A stretch of 64,000 nt of DNA from Leptotrichia sp. oral taxon 221 (GCF_018128245.1 NZ_CP072378.1:992001-1056000); one strand, 5' to 3'; positions 24,412-33,272 are shown, counted from the stretch's first letter. A program made the numbers and translations. The notes: generated by a model not told the origin, from the letters alone.

Positions 24412-26511
24412 ATGGTTGATAACAGAGCTAAAAAATGGATATACTTAAATAATGAAATAATGGTTAAAAAAGGTGAAGATTTTCAGCTTGAAAAGGATAA
24501 AGAAGCTGTTTATTCATATTTTGTGGATTATGTAAATAAAAATACTGTATTTTTTCACAATTTAGAAGAAAAAATGAGATATTTAATAAAAAATGACTAT
24601 TATATCGATTTTTATCAAATGTATAGTCATGATGAAATTAAAGAGCTTTTTAAAATGGTTTATGATAAGAAATTTAGATTCGCTTCATTTATGAGTGCTT
24701 CCAAATTTTATCAAAGTTATGCATTGATGGATGATACTGGAGAGAAATTTTTAGAGAGATATGAGGATAGAATTTCGGCTGTTTCATTGTATTTAGCACA
24801 AGGGAACTTTGAGAAGGCAAAAGAATATGCTTTGATGTTAATAAATCAAGAATATCAACCAGCTACTCCTACTTTTTTGAATTCTGGGAAAAAGAGATCT
24901 GGAGAACTTGTTTCTTGCTTTCTAGATGAAATGGGAGATAATTTGAGTGGAATTGGATATATTTTTGATTCATCTATGAAATTGTCTTCGATTGGTGGAG
25001 GAGTTGCGATTAACTTGTCTAAAATTAGAGCAAGAGGTGAATCTATAAAAGGTGTAGAAGGTAGGGCCTCTGGAGTTTTACCAATTATGAAAATTTTAGA
25101 AGATATTTTTTCTTATGCAAATCAATTGGGACAAAGAGCTGGAGCTGGGGCAGTTTACTTGAATGTATTTCACTCAGATATTAATGAATTTTTAGATAGT
25201 AAAAAAATAAATGTCGATGAAAAAATTAGAATAAAATCACTATCAATCGGAGTTATCGTTCCAGACAAATTTATGCAGTTAGCAATGGAAGATGAAGTTT
25301 GCTATACATTTAATCCACACACAGTATTTCTAGAATATGGACAATACTTGGATGAAATGGATATGAATGAAATGTACGAAAAATTAGTTGATAATCCAAA
25401 TGTTAAAAAGAAAAAAATAAACGCAAGAGAACTTCTTGTAAAAATTTCTCAAACGCAAAAAGAAAGCGGATACCCTTATTTGTTCTTTAAAGATAATGCA
25501 AATAAAGAACATGCTTTGAAAGAGATTGGATCAGTTAAATTCTCAAATTTGTGTACTGAAATAATGCAATTATCAGAAGTTTCAGACATTAATGCTTACT
25601 ATGAAGAAGATACGATAAGAAGAGGAATATCATGTAATTTAGGTTCATTAAATATTGCAACTGTTATGGAAAATAAGAGAATAAAAGAAGCTACAAAAGC
25701 TGCAATTGATTCACTTACAATGGTTTCAGATTTAACAAACATCGATGTTGTTCCGACAATTAAAAAAGCAAATGAGGAATTACATTCTGTAGGACTTGGA
25801 GCAATGAACTTACATGGATTTTTAGCTAAAAATTTCATTATGTATGAAAGCAAAGAAGCACTTGATTTCTGTAATGTATTCTTTATGATGGTTAATTTTT
25901 ATTCATTGGAAAGATCAATGGAAATCGCAAAAGAAAGAGGAGAAACATTCAAAGATTTTGAAAAATCTGAATACGCCAACGGAAACTACTTCAATAAATA
26001 TGTAACAAAAGAATACATACCTCAAACAGAAAAAGTAAAATCACTATTTGAAGGAATTTACATCCCAACAAAAGAAGACTGGGCAAACTTAAAAAAGCAA
26101 GTAATGAAACACGGGGTCTACAACGCCTATCGAATGGCAATCGCTCCAAACCAGTCAACATCCTACATAATGAACTCGACAGCCTCAGTAATGCCAGTAG
26201 TTGACACAATCGAAGTAAGAGAATACGGAGACAGCACAACTTTCTACCCAATGCCGTACCTGACAAACGACAACTACTTCTTCTATAAGTCAGCATACGA
26301 TATGGATCAAAAAAATATCTTGAAACTGATTTCTGTAATCCAAAGACACGTAGATCAGGGAATTTCGACTATTTTGTATACGAAGAGTACAGATAGCACT
26401 AGAGATTTAGCTAGACTTTATATTTATGCACATAGATTGGGGTTGAAGTCGCTTTATTATACTCGGACTAGGAAGGCGACTATTGAGGAGTGTGTGAGTT
26501 GTTCGGTATAA
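24412..26511 (+). CDS. nrdE: Class Ib ribonucleotide reductase alpha subunit
   Basis: NrdE reduces ribonucleoside diphosphates. Key residues are visible in 699 amino acids: the first redox Cys in GELVSCFLDEMGDN (near 169), SSIGGGVAINLSKIRARGES, the thiyl-radical Cys in NLCTEI (near 382), the second redox Cys in GISCNLGSLNI (near 405), and the C-terminal swinging pair CVSCSV. The N-terminus lacks an ATP cone, as expected for class Ib. Codon use changes near 26000-26300 to C-richer codons, a local oddity. Its partner nrdF is separated by 3.6 kb of accessory genes. Confidence 0.96.
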   Translation: MVDNRAKKWIYLNNEIMVKKGEDFQLEKDKEAVYSYFVDYVNKNTVFFHNLEEKMRYLIKNDYYIDFYQMYSHDEIKELFKMVYDKKFRFASFMSASKFYQSYALMDDTGEKFLERYEDRISAVSLYLAQGNFEKAKEYALMLINQEYQPATPTFLNSGKKRSGELVSCFLDEMGDNLSGIGYIFDSSMKLSSIGGGVAINLSKIRARGESIKGVEGRASGVLPIMKILEDIFSYANQLGQRAGAGAVYLNVFHSDINEFLDSKKINVDEKIRIKSLSIGVIVPDKFMQLAMEDEVCYTFNPHTVFLEYGQYLDEMDMNEMYEKLVDNPNVKKKKINARELLVKISQTQKESGYPYLFFKDNANKEHALKEIGSVKFSNLCTEIMQLSEVSDINAYYEEDTIRRGISCNLGSLNIATVMENKRIKEATKAAIDSLTMVSDLTNIDVVPTIKKANEELHSVGLGAMNLHGFLAKNFIMYESKEALDFCNVFFMMVNFYSLERSMEIAKERGETFKDFEKSEYANGNYFNKYVTKEYIPQTEKVKSLFEGIYIPTKEDWANLKKQVMKHGVYNAYRMAIAPNQSTSYIMNSTASVMPVVDTIEVREYGDSTTFYPMPYLTNDNYFFYKSAYDMDQKNILKLISVIQRHVDQGISTILYTKSTDSTRDLARLYIYAHRLGLKSLYYTRTRKATIEECVSCSV

Positions 26512-26549
26512 ATAATTGAAAGTTTGGTTGTGTATAAAGAGGTGATATA

Positions 26550-28733
26550 TTGAATAAATTTGAAAAATGGTTGTATATTTTATTTGATAAAACAAGTGGA
26601 TTAAAAAATTTAATTATTTCTTACAACGAAAAAAGAATGGATTTAGAGAGAATTCGAAAGGAGAAGGAATTAATTAAACTCGAATTAGATAAAATAAAAG
26701 GAGATCAAGAAAATTCAACCAATATAGTTGAAAATTGTGAAAGTATAATTGAAGATTTTAAAAAAATTAAAGATTTAAAACAATTTAAAGAAGTAAAAAA
26801 GAAAAAATTACTTTTAGATATTGATGTATTAAAAGAAAAAGTAACCAGAATAAAAAATAGTACAGAAGATATTGAGGAGAAAAAAAATAAGTTATTGGAG
26901 ATGAGGCATAACGATAATAATCAAAATGTTGAAATTGATATTATTATTGAGAACTTAACGAATAAATTTGAAGAATTAAAAAATTTACTTAATAACGAAG
27001 AGATAACGGAAAATAAACTATTATATTGTGAAAAGGAATTATTAAAGTTAAAAGATAGTGTTGATATAGAAAAAAAGTTTGAAAAAAAGGTAGATGAAAA
27101 TAAATACAAAGAAATAGGAGAAAAAGAAAAATTTACAAGGAGTAATAAAATATTTGATTCTATATGGGAAGGCTTAAAATTTGAAAAAATATTAAAAGAA
27201 AAAAGAAAAGTATTAGAAAGAAGTACAACTATTGAGTCTTCAGGATTTTTATATCATGAATACTTAATATGGATTTTATCTTTTATAGGTTTATTTATCT
27301 TAATTTCTGTTATTAAAATTTTTAAACCAAACGTTTTTCCTGATGAATACTTTATTTATATATTTATTTTTTTTCCATTATTTATGTTATTATTATACAT
27401 TAAGCCTAGTTTTGTGAAATCTTTTTTGGAATTTTCTATTATAGGTGGGTTAATTTATTTTATTTGTCAAATAATGATTAGTTTTGGAAATATTATTTTG
27501 AAGTTATCAAATCTATATTTTATTGAAAATAATCAAGAAACTGAAAGCATAATTTTTATAATAGGAGTATTATTGTTTATAATATTTGCAATTATATATA
27601 TTCCTAATTTAATAAATGTTTTTAAAATAGAAAAAATAGCTTCAATAGAGATGAATATAAATCAAATAATAAGAGTGTTTATTTTAATTTTATTATTTTT
27701 TATTTATCAATGTTCAAACAAAAATAATAAAGATATTGATTTTAAAAGTACGGATTTTATTGTTGATACTGAAATACCGAATTTCGAAGAAACTAAAGGG
27801 AAAATATTTATAGATGAAGAAGAGATACCTATAAAAATTATTGATGAAAAAATTATAAAAAGTGCAGACGAAAACGAATTCAAAGAAAAAGTTGTTGTTA
27901 ACATAGGAAATGAAAAAATAAAAGTAATGGGTTGTACTAAAAATGATTGTAAAAATGCAAATAAAGGTAAAATTATAAATTTAAAGAATAAGAATTTTAT
28001 TTTACTTAATGAAAAAAAGTATGAAGAAGAGTGTGAAAAAAACTATAATTCATTCAATTTATTAAAAAAATGCTACGAAAGTAAATGGATTAATCCTAAT
28101 AAATGGATCAATGCTAATAAATGGATTGTTGAAGGAAATATTTTAAAGGGCGAGATGTTTAAAATAGAAGATAAGTATTATACTTTTGATAAAAACACCA
28201 TAAGTGCACCTGAAAATATAAATTATATATTATATCCTGTAAAAAAATTATTTATCTCATCAATATTTTTTATAATACTTTATTTGATATTCAAAGGTAA
28301 TAAAGATTATTATATTAACCAAAAAAAAGAAATAGAAAAGAAAGAAGAACTTATTAAATTTCTTATAGGAGAAGAAGTAAAACAATATAAAAAAGATAAA
28401 TTAGAAGAGGAGATAAAAGAAATAGAAGAAATTTTTAATTTTAGTATGTTTAAAATGTTTTTTACAATACCTCCTTTAGCAACAATTGTGTTTGTTATTT
28501 TTAATTTTATACAAGAACCAGAAATAAATTTTAAAATAAATTTTAATAGTGCTTTTGCGATAATGTTATTATTTGTATTTATATCAACTATTGTTTTATT
28601 AATTTTTATTGGATTTATAGTCAAAAAGATAATAATAGAAATGATGTTTCTTCCTAGAAATGAATTTTTTGAATTTAAAGAAATAATCATGGAAATAGCT
28701 AAAAATAATGGAGAGTCACCTTCAAATGTATAA
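26550..28733 (+). CDS. Coiled-coil membrane protein of unknown family
   Basis: The 727 residues begin with a long charged coiled coil (about 25-220, repeats of Lys, Glu, Ile, Leu). About five membrane helices follow between 230 and 390, then a soluble domain (about 390-555) with Cys pairs (GCTKNDCKN and YEEECEKN..KKCYES), a short tandem repeat WINPNKWINANKW, a helix near 560-580, a second charged stretch, and two final helices near 640-702. No domain is recognised. It starts at TTG with GAGGTG before it, 38 bp after nrdE, so it is probably expressed from the nrd promoter. Possible roles are membrane stress sensing or phage defence; both are guesses from architecture and neighbourhood. Confidence 0.75.
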   Translation: MNKFEKWLYILFDKTSGLKNLIISYNEKRMDLERIRKEKELIKLELDKIKGDQENSTNIVENCESIIEDFKKIKDLKQFKEVKKKKLLLDIDVLKEKVTRIKNSTEDIEEKKNKLLEMRHNDNNQNVEIDIIIENLTNKFEELKNLLNNEEITENKLLYCEKELLKLKDSVDIEKKFEKKVDENKYKEIGEKEKFTRSNKIFDSIWEGLKFEKILKEKRKVLERSTTIESSGFLYHEYLIWILSFIGLFILISVIKIFKPNVFPDEYFIYIFIFFPLFMLLLYIKPSFVKSFLEFSIIGGLIYFICQIMISFGNIILKLSNLYFIENNQETESIIFIIGVLLFIIFAIIYIPNLINVFKIEKIASIEMNINQIIRVFILILLFFIYQCSNKNNKDIDFKSTDFIVDTEIPNFEETKGKIFIDEEEIPIKIIDEKIIKSADENEFKEKVVVNIGNEKIKVMGCTKNDCKNANKGKIINLKNKNFILLNEKKYEEECEKNYNSFNLLKKCYESKWINPNKWINANKWIVEGNILKGEMFKIEDKYYTFDKNTISAPENINYILYPVKKLFISSIFFIILYLIFKGNKDYYINQKKEIEKKEELIKFLIGEEVKQYKKDKLEEEIKEIEEIFNFSMFKMFFTIPPLATIVFVIFNFIQEPEINFKINFNSAFAIMLLFVFISTIVLLIFIGFIVKKIIIEMMFLPRNEFFEFKEIIMEIAKNNGESPSNV

Positions 28734-28951
28734 AGAGGTATTAGTTATAAATTTTAATTTTTATAAAATAACAAACGGAGGTGGTTAGTTATAGAAAGCG
28801 AATATAAAAAAAAACAAGAAACAACTAACCAACAAGTATAAAAAGTAAAAGTATTAGAAAATAGTAGTTAGATTTAATCAGGTTGATAATTTGAAATTAA
28901 GTTATTAAAAGAGTTGCCAAATTTATTTAGCAAAATGAAAGTTTTTTACAT
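28734..28951. other. Spacer with strong ribosome site lacking an obvious start
   Basis: A strong site CGGAGGTGG at 28775-28783 is followed not by ATG but by GTTAGTTATA; the frame after it would give only about 16 residues (IESEYKKKQETTNQQV). This may be a tiny gene with a lost start, or chance. An inverted repeat spans 28782-28831. Confidence 0.4.
28782..28831. repeat. 9-bp inverted repeat
   Basis: TGGTTAGTT (28782-28790) and AACTAACCA (28823-28831) are perfect complements separated by 32 bp. The left arm overlaps the strong ribosome site. Confidence 0.6.
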
Positions 28952-28980
28952 TTGACAAATATCAAAATATAGAGTATAAT
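28952..28980 (+). promoter_or_regulatory. Perfect consensus promoter of the abiF RNA
   Basis: TTGACA (28952-28957) and TATAAT (28975-28980) with exactly 17 bp between them. This is among the strongest promoters in the window and drives the short RNA in front of the Abi gene. Confidence 0.9.
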
Positions 28981-28986
28981 AATTTT

Positions 28987-29073
28987 AGTGATCGTACTAC
29001 AAGAATAACCCACTTAGTTGTGCGTTGTTGTAGACTGTAGAAAAAGCTCTTTCAATTTTGATAGGGCTTTTTT
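28987..29073 (+). ncRNA. AbiF-associated small RNA (about 87 nt)
   Basis: The transcript predicted from the consensus promoter begins near 28987 and ends at a strong terminator: AAAAGCTCT (29042-29050) pairs with AGGGCTTTT (29063-29071), followed by Ts. Inside, CTACAA (28997-29002) pairs with TTGTAG (29028-29033), enclosing a smaller CAC/GTG pairing. No reading frame is present. A conserved ncRNA directly upstream of abiF/Abi_2 genes has been described (abiF RNA motif), and position and architecture here agree with it; I could not run the covariance model. Likely role: antitoxin or guide-like partner RNA of the HEPN protein downstream. Confidence 0.75.
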
Positions 29074-29102
29074 GCATTTTTGAGATAAAAGGGGGAAAGG
29101 GA

Positions 29103-30047
29103 ATGGATAAGCCATTTAAAACTTTTAAGGAACAAGTTGAGATTTTAAATGGAGAAAACGGAGGTAAATTACGGGTAAAAACTGATGATAAAACAATTTA
29201 TTGTTTAATGAGGTATAATTATTATTCCATTATAAATTTTTATAAAGAACCTTTTTTAAAAGGGAAAGATTTAAATGGAAATGATATTTATAAATTGGGA
29301 GTTCATTTTAATCATTTGAAAGCATTGTATGATTTTGATAAAAGTTTGAGAATGTTGTTTTTTGATGTTTTGACACAATTGGAAAGAGCTTTTAAAACAG
29401 CAATTGCATATTATTATTCGGAATGTTATGCAAATAAAGAAAGTTATCTGGAACTTAATAATTATTATGTTGGAGTTAGAAATGAAAATATACATCTTAT
29501 TTCACATTTAGTAAAGAAACTAAATTTTTTAAGAAATAATAAAAGCAATAGTATAATAAAGCATTATAGTACAACAAAAGATAACATACCATTTTGGATA
29601 GTAATTAATTTTTTTACATTTGGAGAAATGAGCAGATTTTATTTGATTTTAGAGCATAGAATACAAAATAAAATAATAAGCCATTTTAGAAATTTGTATA
29701 AAAATGAGTACACAAATTTACCTAATTTAAACAATAATTTCATAAAAACTTTTTTACGTGCAAGTTCATTATTTAGAAACATAGCAGCACATAATGAAAG
29801 AATGTATGATTTCTCATCAAAAAATATTGTAAATATAAATAATATTATGGGAATAACAAATAATAAGAAACAAAAATTATTTACGATATACGAGGGACTT
29901 AAATTGTTTTTATCAAAAGAAGAATATGAAAGTCTAACGAAAAAATTACGAGAATTATTAAGGTTACTTGAATTTAAACTAAAGGACATTATAGATATAA
30001 ATGATATTTTATATAAAATGGATTTTCCAAAAGATTGGTACAAATAG
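29103..30047 (+). CDS. AbiF/Abi_2 family HEPN protein
   Basis: The roughly 314 residues match the Abi_2 family (AbiD/AbiF) of abortive-infection proteins: FDKSLRMLFFDVLTQLERAF near residue 80, PFWIVINFFTFGEMSRFY near 165, and the HEPN ribonuclease motif R-x4-H in FRNIAAHNERMYDF near 231. HEPN proteins of this type cleave RNA and stop growth when unleashed, for example by phage. The true start is ATG 29103, with GGGGGAAAGGG before it; an earlier ATG (29058) lies inside the terminator of the small RNA. RNA and protein form a compact two-part module placed between nrdE and nrdF. Read-through past the RNA terminator probably provides its mRNA. Confidence 0.9.
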   Translation: MDKPFKTFKEQVEILNGENGGKLRVKTDDKTIYCLMRYNYYSIINFYKEPFLKGKDLNGNDIYKLGVHFNHLKALYDFDKSLRMLFFDVLTQLERAFKTAIAYYYSECYANKESYLELNNYYVGVRNENIHLISHLVKKLNFLRNNKSNSIIKHYSTTKDNIPFWIVINFFTFGEMSRFYLILEHRIQNKIISHFRNLYKNEYTNLPNLNNNFIKTFLRASSLFRNIAAHNERMYDFSSKNIVNINNIMGITNNKKQKLFTIYEGLKLFLSKEEYESLTKKLRELLRLLEFKLKDIIDINDILYKMDFPKDWYK

Positions 30048-30056
30048 AAATTGAAA

Positions 30057-30084
30057 TTGTGATAAACTAATTGATTAATAAAAT
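30057..30084 (+). promoter_or_regulatory. Possible promoter of nrdF
   Basis: TTGTGA (30057-30062) and TAAAAT (30079-30084) are 16 bp apart. A promoter is expected here because the inserted genes separate nrdF from the nrd promoter. A 7-bp inverted repeat (TTGATAA/TTATCAA, 30109-30128) lies just before the ribosome site. Confidence 0.4.
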
Positions 30085-30145
30085 ATGAGGGTTAATTGAG
30101 AACGCAAATTGATAAAAAAACTTATCAAGAAAGGAAAAATAAAAA

Positions 30146-31150
30146 ATGGAAAAGAAAATATACGAAGCAGTAAACTGGAATACCCCTGAAAATGATTATG
30201 TAGAAACTTTTTGGGAGCAAAATATAAGACAATTTTGGATTGATACGGAGTATGTGCCTTCGAGGGATATTGATAGCTGGAATGCATTGAAACCTGAAAT
30301 GAAATTGGCTTATTTACATGCACTTGGAGGGCTTACAATGCTTGATACGTTGCAAAGCCATACTGGGATGCCTAAAATTATTGACCATATTGATTCGTTG
30401 CAAAATAGATCGGTGCTTTCTTATATGTGTATGATGGAGTCGATTCATGCGAAATCTTATTCGACAATATTTACAACTGTAGCATCGACTAGAGAGATAA
30501 ATGAAACTTTCAAATGGGTTCAAGAAAATCCTCATTTACAATACAAAGCTAAAAAAATTGATGGCTATTATCAAAAGATGAATAATCCTGAGGCTTCAAG
30601 ACGAGATATTGCAATGGCTTTGGCAGCTTCAGTTTATTTGGAAACTTACTTATTCTATAGCGGGTTCTTTTTACCACTTTGGCTTGCAGGACAAGGAGAA
30701 ATGGTTGCAAGTTGTGATATAATTAAAAAGATTATTGCAGATGAATCGATTCATGGAGTATTTGTTGGACTGTTGTTCCAAGAATTGTATAATTCGTTTG
30801 ATGAGGAAACTAAAGAAGGAATAAGAAGCGAGTTGAATACGTTGCTTTATGAATTGTATGAAAATGAAAGCAGATATACTGATGAAGTGTATGGAGATGT
30901 TGGACTTACAGGAGATGTAAAAGAGTATATTCGTTACAATGCAAATAAGGCCCTTATGAATTTAGGATTTGAAGAAGAATTTGAAGCAAAAAATGTAAAT
31001 CCAATTGTGCTAAATGGATTAAACGTGGAAACAACTCAGCATGATTTTTTCTCTAAAAAATCTACAAATTATGAAAAAGCCTTGGAAGTTGTTCATTTGC
31101 ATGATGATGATTTTAAATTTGATGATGAAGATGCAAATGAATTGATATAG
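30146..31150 (+). CDS. nrdF: Class Ib ribonucleotide reductase beta subunit
   Basis: NrdF carries the dimetal-tyrosyl radical used by NrdE. The 334 residues show the metal ligands and radical Tyr in MESIHAKSYSTIF (near 105) and the second ligand set in IIADESIHGVFVGLLFQ (near 200). NWNTPENDYVETFWEQNIRQ is the family start. AAGAAAGGAAAAATAAAAA precedes the ATG. The usual position directly after nrdE is interrupted by two accessory genes and an RNA. yaaA follows after 11 bp. Confidence 0.96.
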   Translation: MEKKIYEAVNWNTPENDYVETFWEQNIRQFWIDTEYVPSRDIDSWNALKPEMKLAYLHALGGLTMLDTLQSHTGMPKIIDHIDSLQNRSVLSYMCMMESIHAKSYSTIFTTVASTREINETFKWVQENPHLQYKAKKIDGYYQKMNNPEASRRDIAMALAASVYLETYLFYSGFFLPLWLAGQGEMVASCDIIKKIIADESIHGVFVGLLFQELYNSFDEETKEGIRSELNTLLYELYENESRYTDEVYGDVGLTGDVKEYIRYNANKALMNLGFEEEFEAKNVNPIVLNGLNVETTQHDFFSKKSTNYEKALEVVHLHDDDFKFDDEDANELI

Positions 31151-31161
31151 GAATTTTAGTT

Positions 31162-31908
31162 ATGAAAATTATAATATCACCGAGTAAAACTAAAAAAATT
31201 AATAAGTTACCAGTTGAATTGAAAAATATTTCAATTGAGGAGAACGATTTTTATCCAGAAATTCTTTATCCGAGAATAACTAATGAAATTATTGAGCGAA
31301 TTAAAATGTTTTCTGTAGAGGAAATTGAGAAAAAATTTAAGTTGAAAAAAGATAAAGCAGAAAAATTGTTAGAATTTTATCAAAATTATGAAAATGAGAA
31401 GAGTGGTAATGCTTTGGCAAGTTATACAGGTGTTGCGTATAAATCGATTGGAATTGATACATTTGATATTGAAGATTTTGAATACTTGGAGTCACATTTA
31501 GTAATTTTATCAGCTTTGTATGGGATTTTAACACCGTATACTAATATTAAAGAATATCGGCTCGATATGACAAATTCAATTTTTGAAAATAAATCACTCT
31601 ATGAAGTTTGGAAAGGTAGTGTAAATGAATACTTTGAGAAAGAAGATGTTATTTTAAATCTTGCGTCAAAAGAGTACTCAAAATTGATAAAATCTGATAA
31701 TTTAATTGATTTTGAATTTTGGAATGATACGAATGGGAAATTGAAACAAATTAGTACTAATTCAAAGAAGATGCGTGGTTTCACTTTGAACTATATTGTA
31801 AAAAATCGAATTACAAATATAAATAATTTGAAAGATATTACTTTAAATGAGTATGTTTTCAATAAAGATATGTCAAGCAAGAAAAAATTTGTTTATGTAA
31901 AAAAATAA
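31162..31908 (+). CDS. yaaA: Peroxide stress protein YaaA (DUF328/UPF0246)
   Basis: The 248 residues match YaaA: ISPSKTKK at the start, LSALYGILTPYTNIKEYRLD near residue 113, LNLASKEYSKLI near 158, and KKMRGFTLNYIVKN near 204. E. coli YaaA limits free iron and DNA damage during peroxide stress, a sensible neighbour for an oxygen-sensitive reductase. It starts 11 bp after nrdF and shares its transcript. GGAATTTTAGTT is a weak ribosome site. Confidence 0.92.
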   Translation: MKIIISPSKTKKINKLPVELKNISIEENDFYPEILYPRITNEIIERIKMFSVEEIEKKFKLKKDKAEKLLEFYQNYENEKSGNALASYTGVAYKSIGIDTFDIEDFEYLESHLVILSALYGILTPYTNIKEYRLDMTNSIFENKSLYEVWKGSVNEYFEKEDVILNLASKEYSKLIKSDNLIDFEFWNDTNGKLKQISTNSKKMRGFTLNYIVKNRITNINNLKDITLNEYVFNKDMSSKKKFVYVKK

Positions 31909-31918
31909 TAAATTTTGA

Positions 31919-31947
31919 TTGATATTGTAATGAAAATGATATAAAAT
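31919..31947 (+). promoter_or_regulatory. Promoter of small RNA copy 1
   Basis: TTGATA (31919-31924) and TAAAAT (31942-31947) are 17 bp apart. The -10 is four bases before the conserved RNA core, the same spacing as at copy 2. Confidence 0.7.
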
Positions 31948-31950
31948 TTG

Positions 31951-32010
31951 GTTCCTTGACAGGGGAGCAAAAAATTAAAAGGTCTTGCTTTAATAAGTAG
32001 GGCCTTTTAA
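31951..32010 (+). ncRNA. Small structured RNA, copy 1 of a two-member family
   Basis: The core GTTCCTTGACAGGGGAGC is followed by A6 and then a terminator with AAAAGGTC (31977-31984) pairing GGCCTTTT (32001-32008). The core can fold into a hairpin of six pairs. Copy 2 at 37683 differs in only one base over the core and A6, while the loop of the terminator differs, a pattern of a conserved RNA rather than a chance terminator. The start site is uncertain by a few bases. No RNA class is recognised. Confidence 0.65.
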
Positions 32011-32172
32011 ATTCAAGCGGAATTTTTATATATGAGGATAAAGAATGTTATCTATAAATAGAAAGAATTTTCTTTAAAATTATTAAAAAATAGTATTCAA
32101 AAATAAAAAAATATTGTATAATATGTGTAATCAAAGATAAATAAAAAATAAAATTAAAAGGAGAAATCTAAG

Positions 32173-33189
32173 ATGGAGTTGAAAAAGAAATTTGTGTTAG
32201 GATTTATGACTTTAGCATTAGCGGTAAGTTGTGGTAATAAATCGGATAAAAATAATGCGAAGGATTCTTCAGTTAATAAACCAGAAGTGGAAATTGTTAA
32301 TAACAATGATGCTGGAGATAAGGAAAGAAAATTAAAAAAATTCATAGATATCAAAGATGAATTAAATTCTGAAGAATGGGATATGATGTTTAAAGAAATT
32401 AATCCTGCAGAATTAAAAACAGCTGATGGGAATTTTAAAGAACCTGGAGATAAGAGTATTTTATCATTAGCACCACTTGGTAAATCTAAAGAACTTATAG
32501 AAGATTATTCTAAAGATATTGTAAATGTTTTAAAAACAGCACCAAAAATGGATGTTTTGGATAGAAATGCTCAATCATTATTACAAAATTTAATTGAGGA
32601 AAATAGAATTTTGAGTGAAATTGAAGACTATTATAAAAATGGGAAGTATAAACAAGATAATTTGTCAGCTGTAGATTCTTTGAATAATAAATATAAAGCG
32701 ATTTATAAAAAAAGAATGGAAAGTTATGAAACGTTAGTTAAATCAATAGCAGAATATACTGGAAAAGAAATGAAATCAGAAAATAAGAAGAAAAATGTTG
32801 AAAAACTTCCAAGCGGTAATGGTAAAATTCGAAAAAATATGGAAAGTTATGTTGAAAAAATAGAAGAATTTAAATCGTTAGCTTTTGAAAAAGATAGTTT
32901 AAAATATTCAATTAAAGAGGCTGATAGATTGAGAAATGTAAGTGATGAAGTGAAAATTCTTTACGGAGAAAAAATTTCAAAAATTCAAATTGAAAGTTTA
33001 TCAAGAAATAATGTCGATATTGCAGAATTTGAAAAATTTAGAGAATTAGCACATAAATTGACAGAAGATTCATCAGAATTTGTTGCAGCAGTTAGAAGTA
33101 ACGATAAAGCAAGTATTGCCAAAGCAGCTGATAAATATCTTAATGATCAAACTGACTTAGTAAACAGCTATAACAATATTCAAAAATAA
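32173..33189 (+). CDS. DUF3829-like lipoprotein
   Basis: The leader FVLGFMTLALAVSC gives a lipobox Cys at about residue 17, then a low-complexity linker rich in Asn, Asp and Lys to about residue 50. The mature part is helical and resembles DUF3829 lipoproteins (YiiG-like), which carry a conserved count of short helices of unknown role; the family call is moderate. AAAGGAGAAATCTAAG precedes the ATG. It appears monocistronic. Confidence 0.6.
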   Translation: MELKKKFVLGFMTLALAVSCGNKSDKNNAKDSSVNKPEVEIVNNNDAGDKERKLKKFIDIKDELNSEEWDMMFKEINPAELKTADGNFKEPGDKSILSLAPLGKSKELIEDYSKDIVNVLKTAPKMDVLDRNAQSLLQNLIEENRILSEIEDYYKNGKYKQDNLSAVDSLNNKYKAIYKKRMESYETLVKSIAEYTGKEMKSENKKKNVEKLPSGNGKIRKNMESYVEKIEEFKSLAFEKDSLKYSIKEADRLRNVSDEVKILYGEKISKIQIESLSRNNVDIAEFEKFRELAHKLTEDSSEFVAAVRSNDKASIAKAADKYLNDQTDLVNSYNNIQK

Positions 33190-33209
33190 AAAATTTCCAC
33201 AAAAATGTT

Positions 33210-33238
33210 TTGACTATTCTAAAATATTTTGATATACT
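33210..33238 (+). promoter_or_regulatory. Promoter of the DUF1858 gene
   Basis: TTGACT (33210-33215) and TATACT (33233-33238) are 17 bp apart, with ACGGAGGTG as ribosome site downstream. Confidence 0.78.
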
Positions 33239-33272
33239 AATTATTAGAGAATAATACGGAGGTGTAAAAAAG

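Noticed and set aside
25991-26296. 101-codon minus-strand frame opposite nrdE
   Set aside because: It arises from the locally C-rich codon use in nrdE; it has a Leu/Arg/Ser-rich nonsense composition.
29058-29102. Earlier ATG for the Abi protein at 29058
   Set aside because: It lies within the terminator of the small RNA and has no ribosome site, while ATG 29103 has GGGGGAAAGGG in front.
31951-32010. PreQ1-type or other known small riboswitch for the two-copy RNA
   Set aside because: A short hairpin followed by an A-rich tail is superficially similar, but the loop sequence does not match and the downstream genes are unrelated to queuosine and have separate promoters.
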